A stretch of DNA of 6,200 nt. Source: an uncultured Oscillospiraceae bacterium (GTDB lineage Bacteria > Bacillota > Clostridia > Oscillospirales > Ruminococcaceae). A model generated the notes under the pieces. It was not told the DNA's origin, did no database searches, and saw nothing but the letters and a program-made list of their open reading frames with translations. Positions within the stretch are counted from its first letter, which is position 1. Each line of letters opens with the position of its first letter. Made by a program: the position numbers and the translations under genes. The DNA lies in assembly GCA_934488695.1 (NCBI GenBank), contig CAKSSH010000064.1:1-6200 (forward strand). Reading direction: 5' to 3'. This document shows, piece after piece, positions 1 through 5,403 of the stretch.

Positions 1-1007
1 CGCTTCGTATGGTTGCCGGCCTGGAAGAAATTACCGACGGTGAGCTCTACATTGGCGACCGTTTAATTAATAACGTTGCGCCGAAAGACAGAGATATTGC
101 CATGGTGTTCCAAAACTACGCGCTGTATCCGCACATGACGGTTTATGAGAATATGGCGTTTGGCTTGAAGCTGCGCAAAACGCCGAAAGAGGAAATCCGT
201 AAGCGTGTTGAAGAGGCTGCGCGCGTATTGGATATTTCTCACCTGCTTGACAGAAAGCCGAAGGCTTTGTCCGGCGGTCAGCGTCAGCGTGTTGCTCTCG
301 GCCGTGCTATTGTTCGTGAGCCGAAGGTCTTTTTGCTTGACGAGCCGCTTTCCAACTTGGACGCTAAGCTGCGTGCTCAGATGCGTACCGAGCTGTCCAA
401 GCTGCACCAGAATTTAGGGACGACCTTTATTTACGTTACGCACGACCAGACCGAGGCTATGACCATGGCGGATCGTATTGTTGTTATGAAAGACGGTTTG
501 ATTCAGCAGGTCGACAGCCCGACCAATTTGTATAATCGTCCGATTAACATTTTTGTGGCCGGCTTTATTGGCACACCGCAAATGAACTTTATTGAGTCCA
601 AGATCGTTGAAGAAAACGGCAAATATGCTGTTGAATTCGGCTCTGAGGACACCAAGACCAAGAAGGGTGTCAAGTATCGCGTCGTGATTCCCGATGCAAA
701 GGTTAAGGACACCAATATTAAGGATTATGTCGGTAAAGAGGTCATCATGGGCGTTCGTCCCGAAAGCCTTAAGGATGAGGAAGCCTTTATTGCCAATGCA
801 ACGACCGGCGTTATTAAGTGCAAGGTGGAGATTACCGAGCTGATGGGCGCCGAGACGTATCTATACATCAATTGCGAGGGCATTGACATGACGGCCCGCG
901 TCGCTCCCAGAACCAGCGTTATCAGCGGCGACGAGATTACCATGGCGATTGATGCAAATCGGATTCACGTTTTTGATAAGGAAACCGAGTCGATTATTGT
1001 TTATTAA
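1..1007 (+). CDS. ugpC: ABC transporter ATP-binding protein, MsmX/UgpC/MalK type (5' partial)
   Basis: This is the nucleotide-binding subunit of a carbohydrate ABC importer. It sits on the cytoplasmic face of the membrane and hydrolyses ATP to drive uptake of sugars or glycerol-phosphate. The frame is open from the window edge, reading (T)LRMVAGLEE, which in the family directly follows Walker A, so roughly the first 45 residues including Walker A lie outside the window. Counting from the methionine at position 9, I see the Q-loop in MVFQNYALYPHMTV (Q35), signature LSGGQ (87-91), Walker B VFLLDEP (107-113), D-loop SNLD (115-118) and H-loop histidine (H145 in YVTHDQTEA). After about residue 200 comes the regulatory TOBE-type region, including GVRPESL. 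The ATPase motifs present are intact. The sequence closely resembles Bacillus MsmX, a shared ATPase serving several sugar importers. No permease or binding-protein gene follows; a terminator lies about 55 nt after the stop. The substrate cannot be told. The symbol is the usual family name, not proof of glycerol-phosphate transport. Confidence 0.95.
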   Translation, partial: LRMVAGLEEITDGELYIGDRLINNVAPKDRDIAMVFQNYALYPHMTVYENMAFGLKLRKTPKEEIRKRVEEAARVLDISHLLDRKPKALSGGQRQRVALGRAIVREPKVFLLDEPLSNLDAKLRAQMRTELSKLHQNLGTTFIYVTHDQTEAMTMADRIVVMKDGLIQQVDSPTNLYNRPINIFVAGFIGTPQMNFIESKIVEENGKYAVEFGSEDTKTKKGVKYRVVIPDAKVKDTNIKDYVGKEVIMGVRPESLKDEEAFIANATTGVIKCKVEITELMGAETYLYINCEGIDMTARVAPRTSVISGDEITMAIDANRIHVFDKETESIIVY

Positions 1008-1062
1008 TCAGTTAAAAAGGTTTTTCCCGCTGTATGAGAGACCTTTAACGAAAAAATGAATG

Positions 1063-1096
1063 AAGCCGGAGGGCAGCACTGCCCTCCGGCTTTTTT
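1063..1096 (+). terminator. Rho-independent terminator after the ABC ATPase gene
   Basis: A GC-rich stem of 12 bp (1063-1074 with 1081-1092) encloses a short loop, AGCACT, that could pair two bases further. It runs straight into six T's at 1091-1096. It lies about 55 nt past the ATPase stop codon and should end that transcript. On the minus strand the stem is followed by CATTCATTTTTT, so weak bidirectional activity is possible. Confidence 0.93.
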
Positions 1097-1141
1097 GCAC
1101 CCTGGTTTTTGGGCATATTAGCCGGTGACATTGAGAACAGA

Positions 1142-1179
1142 CAAGGCCACCCCCTGCTATATAGCAGGGGGTGGCCTTG
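1142..1179. repeat. Perfect 38-bp palindrome (19-bp arms, no spacer)
   Basis: Positions 1142-1160 are the exact reverse complement of 1161-1179. The arms begin CAAGGCCACCCCC and the centre is GCTATATAGC. Neither side has a proper T-run: the plus strand continues GACAACGG, and the minus strand continues TCTGTTCTC. It is therefore not a standard intrinsic terminator, although in the minus direction it could act as a 3'-end hairpin for the yaaL-bofA transcript. It is separate from the terminator at 1063-1096. Other possibilities are a protein-binding site, a REP-like dispersed element or the end of a mobile element. No transposase gene is nearby. Confidence 0.9.
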
Positions 1180-1290
1180 ACAACGGCAAGCGCTCGGTCG
1201 TTCGGGGTCGGCTAAAAGCAGCCGTGGTGGTATTTCACTCAAAAGTCGCGGATCAAATCATCAGAATCTCCGGGATAGTTTTTTGTCCTT

Positions 1291-1563
1291 TTAAAGGAGA
1301 TTTAAAAAGAGCAAGGCAACAAGCCCCGGCAGGGAGCCCAGCAGACAGACTGCGAGGGTGCATGCATTGACGGCAATCAGTGTTTTTCCAAACAGACCGA
1401 TCAGACTGACGGCGCCGAAGCCCAGCGCCCCCAGTCCCATGGAACCGAAAGCCGCAGAGAACAAGTGACTTTTGCGCGGCAGGGCGCTTTTTCGGCAGAT
1501 ACAAAGGGCGGTTATCCAGAGGAACAGGGTGAACAGTAACAATAAAAGCTTTTCGACGGTCAC
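1291..1563 (-). CDS. bofA: BofA-like small integral membrane protein (pro-sigmaK processing inhibitor family)
   Basis: A 90-residue, very hydrophobic protein. The N-terminal helix spans about residues 4-22 (VEKLLLLLFTLFLWITALCI), a basic turn CRKSALPRK follows, and a Gly/Leu-rich second half spans 36-90. The C-terminus matches the BofA pattern in spacing: N66, T69, P79, G80 and L84 fall where Bacillus BofA has N..T.........PG..AL, and the length (87 aa in Bacillus) agrees. In Bacillus, BofA sits in the outer forespore membrane and restrains the SpoIVFB protease until sigmaK is activated; whether that holds here is unknown. The start is GTG, overlapping the upstream stop as GTGA, with AAGGAG 9 nt upstream, so translation is probably coupled to the yaaL-like gene. 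That partner supports the call, since yaaL-bofA is a conserved pair in Firmicutes. The identification rests on the C-terminal motif and the context, because the N-terminal half is poorly conserved. Confidence 0.7.
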   Translation of the reverse strand: MTVEKLLLLLFTLFLWITALCICRKSALPRKSHLFSAAFGSMGLGALGFGAVSLIGLFGKTLIAVNACTLAVCLLGSLPGLVALLFLNLL

Positions 1564-1874
1564 AAAAATGCACTCCTTGTGTCGGGGACGGATTCGGAAT
1601 ACTGCGCACGCGCACGATAATGCATAACGGGGGTGCAGGTCACGCCCTCCCGTCGCGCCTGCGCCATTAAGTGATGATAGCGGGAGAGCAACGCGCGTTC
1701 TTCATAAATGCAGGCGTCTACCATGTCCTCTTCCACCTCAAAATTGAATCGAGCACGGTTGTTCTCCAGTTGACGCAGCACCTCGGCAATCTGTACCAGC
1801 AGCGGGTGATCCTGTATATTCTGCTTTGCGGCACGTGTCGGAAGGATTCTTTGCAGACGAACGGCATTTTGCAT
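1560..1874 (-). CDS. yaaL: YaaL-like protein (DUF2508 family)
   Basis: A 104-residue soluble protein, mostly helical and charged, with no signal peptide or membrane segment. Residues about 24-80 fit the DUF2508/YaaL pattern: a helix IAEVLRQLENNRARFNF, then the acidic stretch EVEEDMVDACIYEERALLSRY, then HHLMAQARREGV. The function of the family is not known. The start is ATG with a strong AAAGGAGGAA site 8 nt upstream (GGAGG at 1883-1887). The stop TGA overlaps the GTG start of the BofA-like gene. In many Firmicutes this pair follows recR (dnaX-yaaK-recR-yaaL-bofA). Here the gene upstream is instead a divergent polysaccharide-kinase operon, so recR is not adjacent. The C-terminal tail after residue 80 (TPVMHYRARAQYSES onward) is longer than the conserved core and unrecognised. 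I see no convincing minus-strand promoter; TTGTGA with a weak TACATA 17 nt on, between 1929 and 1901, is only a possibility. Confidence 0.72.
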   Translation of the reverse strand: MQNAVRLQRILPTRAAKQNIQDHPLLVQIAEVLRQLENNRARFNFEVEEDMVDACIYEERALLSRYHHLMAQARREGVTCTPVMHYRARAQYSESVPDTRSAFL

Positions 1875-1955
1875 GTGCCTTTCCTCCTTTTATTTTATTC
1901 TATGTAATATTCTGGGACGAAATTCACAAAATAATCCCATTCTGCGAAATTTTAC

Positions 1956-1974
1956 GGCGTTTTTGAAAAACGCC
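1956..1974. promoter_or_regulatory. 9+9 bp inverted repeat, possible operator in the divergent region
   Basis: GGCGTTTTT (1956-1964) is the exact reverse complement of AAAAACGCC (1966-1974) around one central base. It ends 2 nt before the -35 box of the promoter at 1977 and lies between two divergent transcription units. Its size and place suit a dimeric regulator binding upstream of the -35. It could also fold as a short hairpin (8 bp with a TGA loop), but only TCTTTA follows, so a terminator is less likely. No regulator gene is present in the window. Confidence 0.45.
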
Positions 1975-1976
1975 TC

Positions 1977-2005
1977 TTTACAATCAAGCGAAAACAGTGT
2001 ATAAT
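1977..2005 (+). promoter_or_regulatory. SigA-type promoter of the Wzz/BY-kinase operon
   Basis: TTTACA (1977-1982) is followed after exactly 17 bp by a perfect TATAAT (2000-2005). Transcription should begin near 2012, giving a 5' leader of about 40 nt that contains the GAGGGG ribosome binding site (2038-2043). A second TATAAT at 2015-2020 has no good -35 box at the right distance and is probably incidental. Confidence 0.82.
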
Positions 2006-2051
2006 GTAAAAAGTTATAATAGGGATGGTATGATAGAGAGGGGATGTACAG

Positions 2052-2717
2052 ATGGAGATAAATTTCAAGGATTTTTTCCTCCTGATGATCCGGAGAATTC
2101 CGCTGCTGCTGCTTGGTTTTGTGGTCGGCTTTGCGGCGTTTTATTCTTATACTAAGGTTACCGAGGTGCCGATGTACGCCTGCGAGGTTACGATGATTGT
2201 CAATGCGGCGCCTAATACCATTGCGACGACCGGCACCATTAAAGCCTCTCAAGATTTGGCACAGGCTTATATTGCAATTATGAAGGATTACTCCTTTTCC
2301 GAAAAGATTCGGGAAAAGCTCCCGGTCAGCAATGACAGCACCGTGGCGCAAATTCGCAAAAGCATGACGCTGAGTGCGGTGGATAACTCCCAGATTCTTT
2401 CGGTGCGGGTTAAAACATCTTCTCCTCAACGCAGTTATGAGATTGCCCGGACGATTGAACAGCTTGCACCGGCGGTGCTCCGGCAGTATTTTGACGACAC
2501 CGGCTCCATTGTTGTCTTGCACAATGCCGGCAAGCCGACAGCTCCGCTGCCCTCTAACCTGAAGCTGAATTCGGTGATGGGCGGAGTGATTGGATTTGTG
2601 CTGGCTGCCTGCATTACTTTGTTGGTTGCTAAGCTGGATCGGCGAATTCGCAGCGAAGAGGACATTATGGCGACGACTCGTTATCCGATTCTCGGCAGTA
2701 TCAGTCATGCAGAATAA
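2052..2717 (+). CDS. Wzz-type chain-length determinant / BY-kinase membrane modulator (CpsC/CapA/YveK family)
   Basis: A 221-residue membrane protein of the polysaccharide co-polymerase family found in Gram-positive bacteria. The order is a short cytoplasmic N-terminus (MEINFKDFFLLMIRR), a first membrane helix at about 16-34, an extracytoplasmic domain at about 35-170 and a second helix at about 173-193. A proline-rich stretch lies just before the second helix (P162, P165, P167 in AGKPTAPLPSNLK), as in Wzz proteins. The cytoplasmic tail (RRIRSEEDIMATTRYPILG) is of the kind that binds and activates the partner kinase. In Gram-positives the modulator and kinase are separate polypeptides, and that is the arrangement here: the kinase starts 21 nt after this stop. 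Together they would control the length or export of a capsule or exopolysaccharide. The start is ATG with GAGGGG 8 nt upstream; an ATG at 2045 is out of frame. No glycan synthesis genes are in the window, so the polymer is unknown. Confidence 0.9.
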   Translation: MEINFKDFFLLMIRRIPLLLLGFVVGFAAFYSYTKVTEVPMYACEVTMIVNAAPNTIATTGTIKASQDLAQAYIAIMKDYSFSEKIREKLPVSNDSTVAQIRKSMTLSAVDNSQILSVRVKTSSPQRSYEIARTIEQLAPAVLRQYFDDTGSIVVLHNAGKPTAPLPSNLKLNSVMGGVIGFVLAACITLLVAKLDRRIRSEEDIMATTRYPILGSISHAE

Positions 2718-2738
2718 GTGAAGGGAGAAAGAGGCGAT

Positions 2739-3509
2739 ATGATGAGGCCCAGTTTGAGTCTTCGCAAGAAAAAAGCGGCGAATTTTCAGAACGATATCGG
2801 CATTAACAATCGGCACAGTTTTCTTTTTACAGAGGCCTATAAATCCCTGAGAACCAATGTGCTTTTTTCCCTGCAAAAGGATGGCTGCCGGAAACTGATG
2901 GTGACCAGCTCGCTGGCCGGTGAAGGAAAAAGCACGGTTTCGACCCAGCTTGCTGTTTCTTTTGCCCAGATGGGTGCCAGTGTTTTGATGGCAGACTGCG
3001 ATTTGCGCCGCGGCAAGGTGCATCGTTTGTTTGACGCGAAGAGAAGCCCCGGTCTTGCAAATGTGCTGGCCGGATTTTCCGATATCAATACAGCAGTACA
3101 GAAAACCCGAATTGATAATTTGTATTTACTGCCCGCGGGCGTTGTCCCGCCCAATCCTGCAGAGCTGTTGGCTTCCGGACGGATGGATGTGCTGATGGAA
3201 GAACTGTCCAAGTCGTTTGATTATATTATTATGGACACCTCTCCGATTAATGTTATTTCCGACGCGCTGCCGCTTGCCGGCAGAGTGGACGGGGTGATCA
3301 TTGTCGCGCGCCAGAATTATACCGATCGGGATTCCTTAGCAAAATGTATTAAAAATTTGGAATTTGCGTCGGCAAAGGTACTGGGTATTGTTTTTAATGA
3401 TGTTTCGGCGAAGGATTCAGTCAAGGGTCGGCGTTACGGCTACTATAAGGGCGGTTATTATTCTTCCCATAGCAGTGCCGAGCCGTTGGATTCCAAAATT
3501 ATTGAATAA
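2739..3509 (+). CDS. Bacterial tyrosine kinase (BY-kinase), CpsD/CapB/YwqD family
   Basis: A 256-residue cytoplasmic P-loop ATPase that autophosphorylates on C-terminal tyrosines and works with the Wzz-type protein encoded just upstream. Seen in order: the family motif FTEAYKSLRTN (30-40), Walker A SLAGEGKST (58-66, K64), Walker A' SVLMADCDLRRGK (81-93, D86 and D88), the NPAELLASGRM segment (139-149), Walker B DYIIMDTSP (161-169, D166) and a tyrosine cluster RRYGYYKGGYY (Y233, Y235, Y236, Y240, Y241). The cluster identifies a BY-kinase rather than a MinD/ParA-type ATPase. I chose ATG 2739 because AAGGGAG (2721-2727) lies 11 nt upstream. ATG 2742 is nearly as good, and an in-frame GTG at 2718, directly after the upstream stop, has no ribosome binding site. 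The gene is probably co-transcribed with the modulator from the promoter at 1977 and ends at a terminator right after its stop. Confidence 0.93.
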   Translation: MMRPSLSLRKKKAANFQNDIGINNRHSFLFTEAYKSLRTNVLFSLQKDGCRKLMVTSSLAGEGKSTVSTQLAVSFAQMGASVLMADCDLRRGKVHRLFDAKRSPGLANVLAGFSDINTAVQKTRIDNLYLLPAGVVPPNPAELLASGRMDVLMEELSKSFDYIIMDTSPINVISDALPLAGRVDGVIIVARQNYTDRDSLAKCIKNLEFASAKVLGIVFNDVSAKDSVKGRRYGYYKGGYYSSHSSAEPLDSKIIE

Positions 3510-3510
3510 A

Positions 3511-3546
3511 AAAAGCCGAAAGAGACAACATCTCTTTCGGCTTTTC
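3511..3546 (+). terminator. Rho-independent terminator of the Wzz/BY-kinase operon
   Basis: GCCGAAAGAGA (3515-3525) pairs with TCTCTTTCGGC (3531-3541) around a 5-nt loop. Flanking A's (3511-3514) pair with T's (3542-3545), which also provide the short T-tract. It begins 2 nt after the kinase stop, so the operon ends here and holds only two genes. Confidence 0.92.
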
Positions 3547-3634
3547 TGTATCAGTTTTAGCACAAAAACTTTTCCGGTAAAACAATTTTTCACAAGACGT
3601 ATTTGCAGAAGGGACTTTTTTGCGCATTTTTTGC

Positions 3635-3660
3635 AAAAAATGTCTTTTTTTGTAAAAGAC
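3635..3660 (-). terminator. Probable A/T-rich terminator of the enolase gene (minus strand)
   Basis: Read on the minus strand, GTCTTTT (3660-3654) and AAAAGAC (3648-3642) form a 7-bp stem with a 5-nt loop, followed by ATTTTTT (3641-3635). It starts 17 nt after the enolase stop. The stem is weak, but the T-tract is good. Overlapping A/T palindromes in 3613-3644 may add to the structure. Confidence 0.55.
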
Positions 3661-3677
3661 AGCAGCCTTTTCGTTTT

Positions 3678-4967
3678 TTAACGCAAAATGCTTTTCCCGG
3701 CATAAATTGCGGCATTTCCGAGGCAATTTTCAAGCTGCAGCAGCCGGTTATACTTGGCACATCGCTCGCCGCGGCAGGGTGCGCCGGCTTTAATTTGCCC
3801 GGCACCGACGGCGAGGGCAAGATCGGCGATGAACGAATCATCGGTTTCTCCGGATCGGTGGGAAATCATCACGCCGTATCCGGCGTCCTGCGCAATACGG
3901 ATGGTTTGCAGCGTTTCGGAAAGGGTTCCGATTTGGTTAGGCTTAATTAACACGGCATTGGCGGCTCGCATGCGAACGGCTCGCGCAAGACGAGTGGGGT
4001 TTGTAACGATGAGATCGTCTCCGACAATTTGAAGTCGGCCGCCAAGCTGTAAGGTTAGCTCTGCGGTTGCCGAAAAGTCGTCTTCTCCGAAAGGATCTTC
4101 AATTGAAATCAACGGATAACTGCTGCACAGCTCTTGCCAGAGCCGTGCCAGCTGTGCAGTGGTGTAAGATTTTTTTTGCTTCGGGAGACGGTACCCGCCT
4201 TCCTTGCAAACCCAGCCGGACGCTGCGGCATCCAGCGCAAGACAAACCTGTTCTCCCGGGCGGTAACCGGCGTGCTCGATTGCGGACAAAATCAGCTCTA
4301 TGGCTTCGCGCTCATCTTTTAAATCGGGTGCAAAGCCGCCCTCATCCCCAACAGCCGTCGAAAGACCTTTGAGCTTTAAAAGTGCGCTCAGCGCATGGTA
4401 GACCTCGCTGCCGCAGCGTACCGCTTCTTGAAAGCTGTCCGCGCCGACCGGAACGATCATAAATTCCTGAATGTCCAGGTTGTTGCCGGCGTGCACGCCG
4501 CCGTTTAAAATATTCATAAACGGCACCGGAAGCCTGCATGCGGTCAGCCCGCCGAGATGCCGGAATAATGGGACTTGCTGTGCTTGCGCTGCGGCTCGCG
4601 CTGAGGCTAACGACACGGCCAACAGAGCATTTGCTCCGAGCTGTTCTTTGTTTTCGGTGCCGTCCAGCCGGCAAAGAATATCATCCAGCGCCCACTGATT
4701 TCGGGCGTCAACTCCGATGATTCGGTCGGCAATAGGACCGGTCACGTTGGCAACGGCAGTCAGAACACCGCAGCCGAGATATCGGTTTGGGTCTTGGTCT
4801 CGTAGCTCTTTTGCCTCGAATTTTCCGGTCGATGCCCCGGACGCTACGGCAGCCAAGCCAACCTGCCCGCCGCTGAGGGTGATTTGTGCCTGCAGCGTCG
4901 GATTGCCGCGGGAATCAAGAATCTCACAAGCCTGCACGGCGCGAATCAAATAAGGGTTTGTATACAA
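3678..4967 (-). CDS. eno: Enolase (phosphopyruvate hydratase), divergent but with a complete active site
   Basis: Catalyses 2-phosphoglycerate to phosphoenolpyruvate plus water in glycolysis; cytoplasmic and Mg2+-dependent. At 429 residues it has the full family length. Catalytic and metal-binding residues are all present: mobile-loop SGAST (43-47), H159 in GGVHA, E168 in QEFMI, E209 in GDEGGFAP, Mg ligands D246 (LALDAAAS), E290 (SIEDPF) and D317 (VGDDL), base K342 (LIKPNQIGTL), H370-R371-S372 in SHRSGE, and K393 in GQIKAG. Several normally invariant neighbours are changed: ASGASTG for PSGASTG, GGVHAGNN for GGSHADNN, ASGW for ASEF/ASEW, and IKPNQ for IKVNQ. This suggests an active but fast-evolving enolase, perhaps a second copy in the genome. 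The start codon is TTG (4965-4967) with AAAGGGAG 8 nt upstream. The usual glycolytic neighbours (gap, pgk, tpi, gpmI) are absent from the window, so it appears to be a single-gene unit. I could not pick a convincing promoter. Confidence 0.96.
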   Translation of the reverse strand: MYTNPYLIRAVQACEILDSRGNPTLQAQITLSGGQVGLAAVASGASTGKFEAKELRDQDPNRYLGCGVLTAVANVTGPIADRIIGVDARNQWALDDILCRLDGTENKEQLGANALLAVSLASARAAAQAQQVPLFRHLGGLTACRLPVPFMNILNGGVHAGNNLDIQEFMIVPVGADSFQEAVRCGSEVYHALSALLKLKGLSTAVGDEGGFAPDLKDEREAIELILSAIEHAGYRPGEQVCLALDAAASGWVCKEGGYRLPKQKKSYTTAQLARLWQELCSSYPLISIEDPFGEDDFSATAELTLQLGGRLQIVGDDLIVTNPTRLARAVRMRAANAVLIKPNQIGTLSETLQTIRIAQDAGYGVMISHRSGETDDSFIADLALAVGAGQIKAGAPCRGERCAKYNRLLQLENCLGNAAIYAGKSILR

Positions 4968-4975
4968 AGAAAAAA

Positions 4976-4983
4976 CTCCCTTT
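4976..4983 (-). promoter_or_regulatory. Ribosome binding site that fixes the TTG start of eno
   Basis: AAAGGGAG on the minus strand (4983-4976) lies 8 nt from TTG at 4967-4965. Starting there gives MYTNPYLIRAVQACEILDSRG, which aligns with the usual enolase N-terminus (IxxVxAxEILDSRGNPT). No in-frame ATG lies closer to that conserved start. Confidence 0.75.
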
Positions 4984-5028
4984 CATTATTTTTAAAAAGG
5001 CAACGCTTCACGGCATATTGTTTGAAGA

Positions 5029-5057
5029 TTGACAAAAACTATGCAGGGAACAAAAAT
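5029..5057 (+). promoter_or_regulatory. Candidate promoter upstream of the broken leader ORF
   Basis: A perfect TTGACA (5029-5034) is followed after 17 bp by AAAAAT (5052-5057), a 4-of-6 match to TATAAT. Transcription would start at about 5064, almost on top of the GGGAGG ribosome binding site (5064-5069). That would leave a leader of about 13 nt, which lowers confidence. Confidence 0.35.
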
Positions 5058-5076
5058 AAAAACGGGAGGAGCTTGA

Positions 5077-5220
5077 ATGAAAAACAGCCTTATGGACGAG
5101 CGCTTTGGCAGGGGATGACGCCGTTGTAATGCGCGAAACGAACAAACAGCCTTATGGGTGTGCGCTTTGGCTCTGGCTGCCGGGCTTTTTGCATGCGGTG
5201 AACCGCAGACGGGCCGGTAA
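5077..5220 (+). pseudogene. Decayed lipoprotein N-terminus, or leader ORF, resembling the start of the downstream deacetylase
   Basis: ATG at 5077 has a strong GGGAGG 7 nt upstream and encodes MKNSLMDERFGRG before TGA (5116-5118). The intact gene at 5404 begins MKNSIRFGRA, so the two starts are clearly related, with an insertion in the first. Past the TGA, in the same frame, the sequence reads on to TAA at 5218-5220 and includes ALWVCALALAAGLFACGE, a good lipoprotein signal peptide with lipobox LFAC. The simplest reading is a duplicated 5' end of the lipoprotein gene that lost its body and gained a stop. The alternative is a functional 13-codon leader peptide. Stop recoding is unlikely: the TGA is not followed by an evident recoding element, and even read through the product would be only 47 residues. 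Confidence 0.45.
5083..5171 (+). repeat. Two imperfect 27-bp direct repeats, 62 bp apart
   Basis: Copy 1 (5083-5109) and copy 2 (5145-5171) both begin AACAGCCTTATGG and end GCGCTTTGGC. They differ at only three inner positions (24 of 27 identical). The 62-bp offset is not a multiple of three, so the copies lie in different reading frames. This argues for a DNA duplication rather than a repeated peptide. The start of the intact gene at 5404 carries a related, shorter version (AACAG...CGCTTTGGCAG). Confidence 0.75.
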
Positions 5221-5403
5221 ATAACGGCGGTCGCCGGCCGAACAGTATGCGGAGCGTATTATCTGCAAGCGAGGATAGTTCGCAGAAAAATATTGACGGA
5301 AAACATGAAACTTCAAGCAGCCTTTTGGCAGCGGCGTCAGAGAGGCGGCTTTGTCCGAGGCGCCGTCCGGAATAAAAAATTAACAGTATCGTGGGGGATT
5401 TAT

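Larger units (their letters stand above)
4968..5403. other. 436-bp region without an intact gene, between eno and the deacetylase gene
   Basis: This divergent region holds the eno leader at its left end, a possible plus-strand promoter near 5029, a well-formed start site at 5077 whose frame stops after 13 codons, and a signal-peptide-like remnant to 5220. From 5221 to 5403 I see no gene. That part carries short sequences resembling the 5' end of the deacetylase gene: AACAGTAT at 5241 and 5382, and an ATGAAA...CAGCCTTTTGGCAG string at 5305-5331. An in-frame ATG at 5305 extends the deacetylase frame without stops, but it has only a weak ribosome binding site. Confidence 0.6.

Noticed and set aside
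1253..1615. 120-residue minus-strand frame overlapping the BofA-like gene
   Set aside because: Its translation is Arg-, Pro- and Ser-rich and resembles nothing, whereas the overlapping frame gives a hydrophobic protein with the BofA pattern, a ribosome binding site and a coupled start.
2015..2020. Second TATAAT box upstream of the Wzz gene
   Set aside because: No acceptable -35 hexamer lies 16-18 bp upstream, and the TTTACA/TATAAT pair just before it is much better.
2718..2738. GTG at 2718 as the start of the BY-kinase
   Set aside because: No ribosome binding site precedes it, while AAGGGAG at 2721-2727 sits well placed for ATG 2739. The extra seven residues would themselves be encoded by the ribosome binding site.
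1890..3023. 377-residue open frame on the minus strand across the Wzz and kinase genes
   Set aside because: It lies opposite two clearly recognisable genes, its translation is rich in His, Arg and Gln with no known motif, and it has no evident ribosome binding site. It is a shadow of the coding strand.
5116..5118. TGA as a selenocysteine or otherwise recoded codon
   Set aside because: The product would be only 47 residues, no selenoprotein family is recognisable, and I see no evident bSECIS-like hairpin right after it. TGA also ends the yaaL-like gene normally.
5305..5403. In-frame ATG at 5305 as an upstream start for the deacetylase
   Set aside because: It would add 33 mostly basic and polar residues before a clear signal peptide and has only a weak ribosome binding site. 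ATG 5404 puts the signal sequence at the N-terminus.
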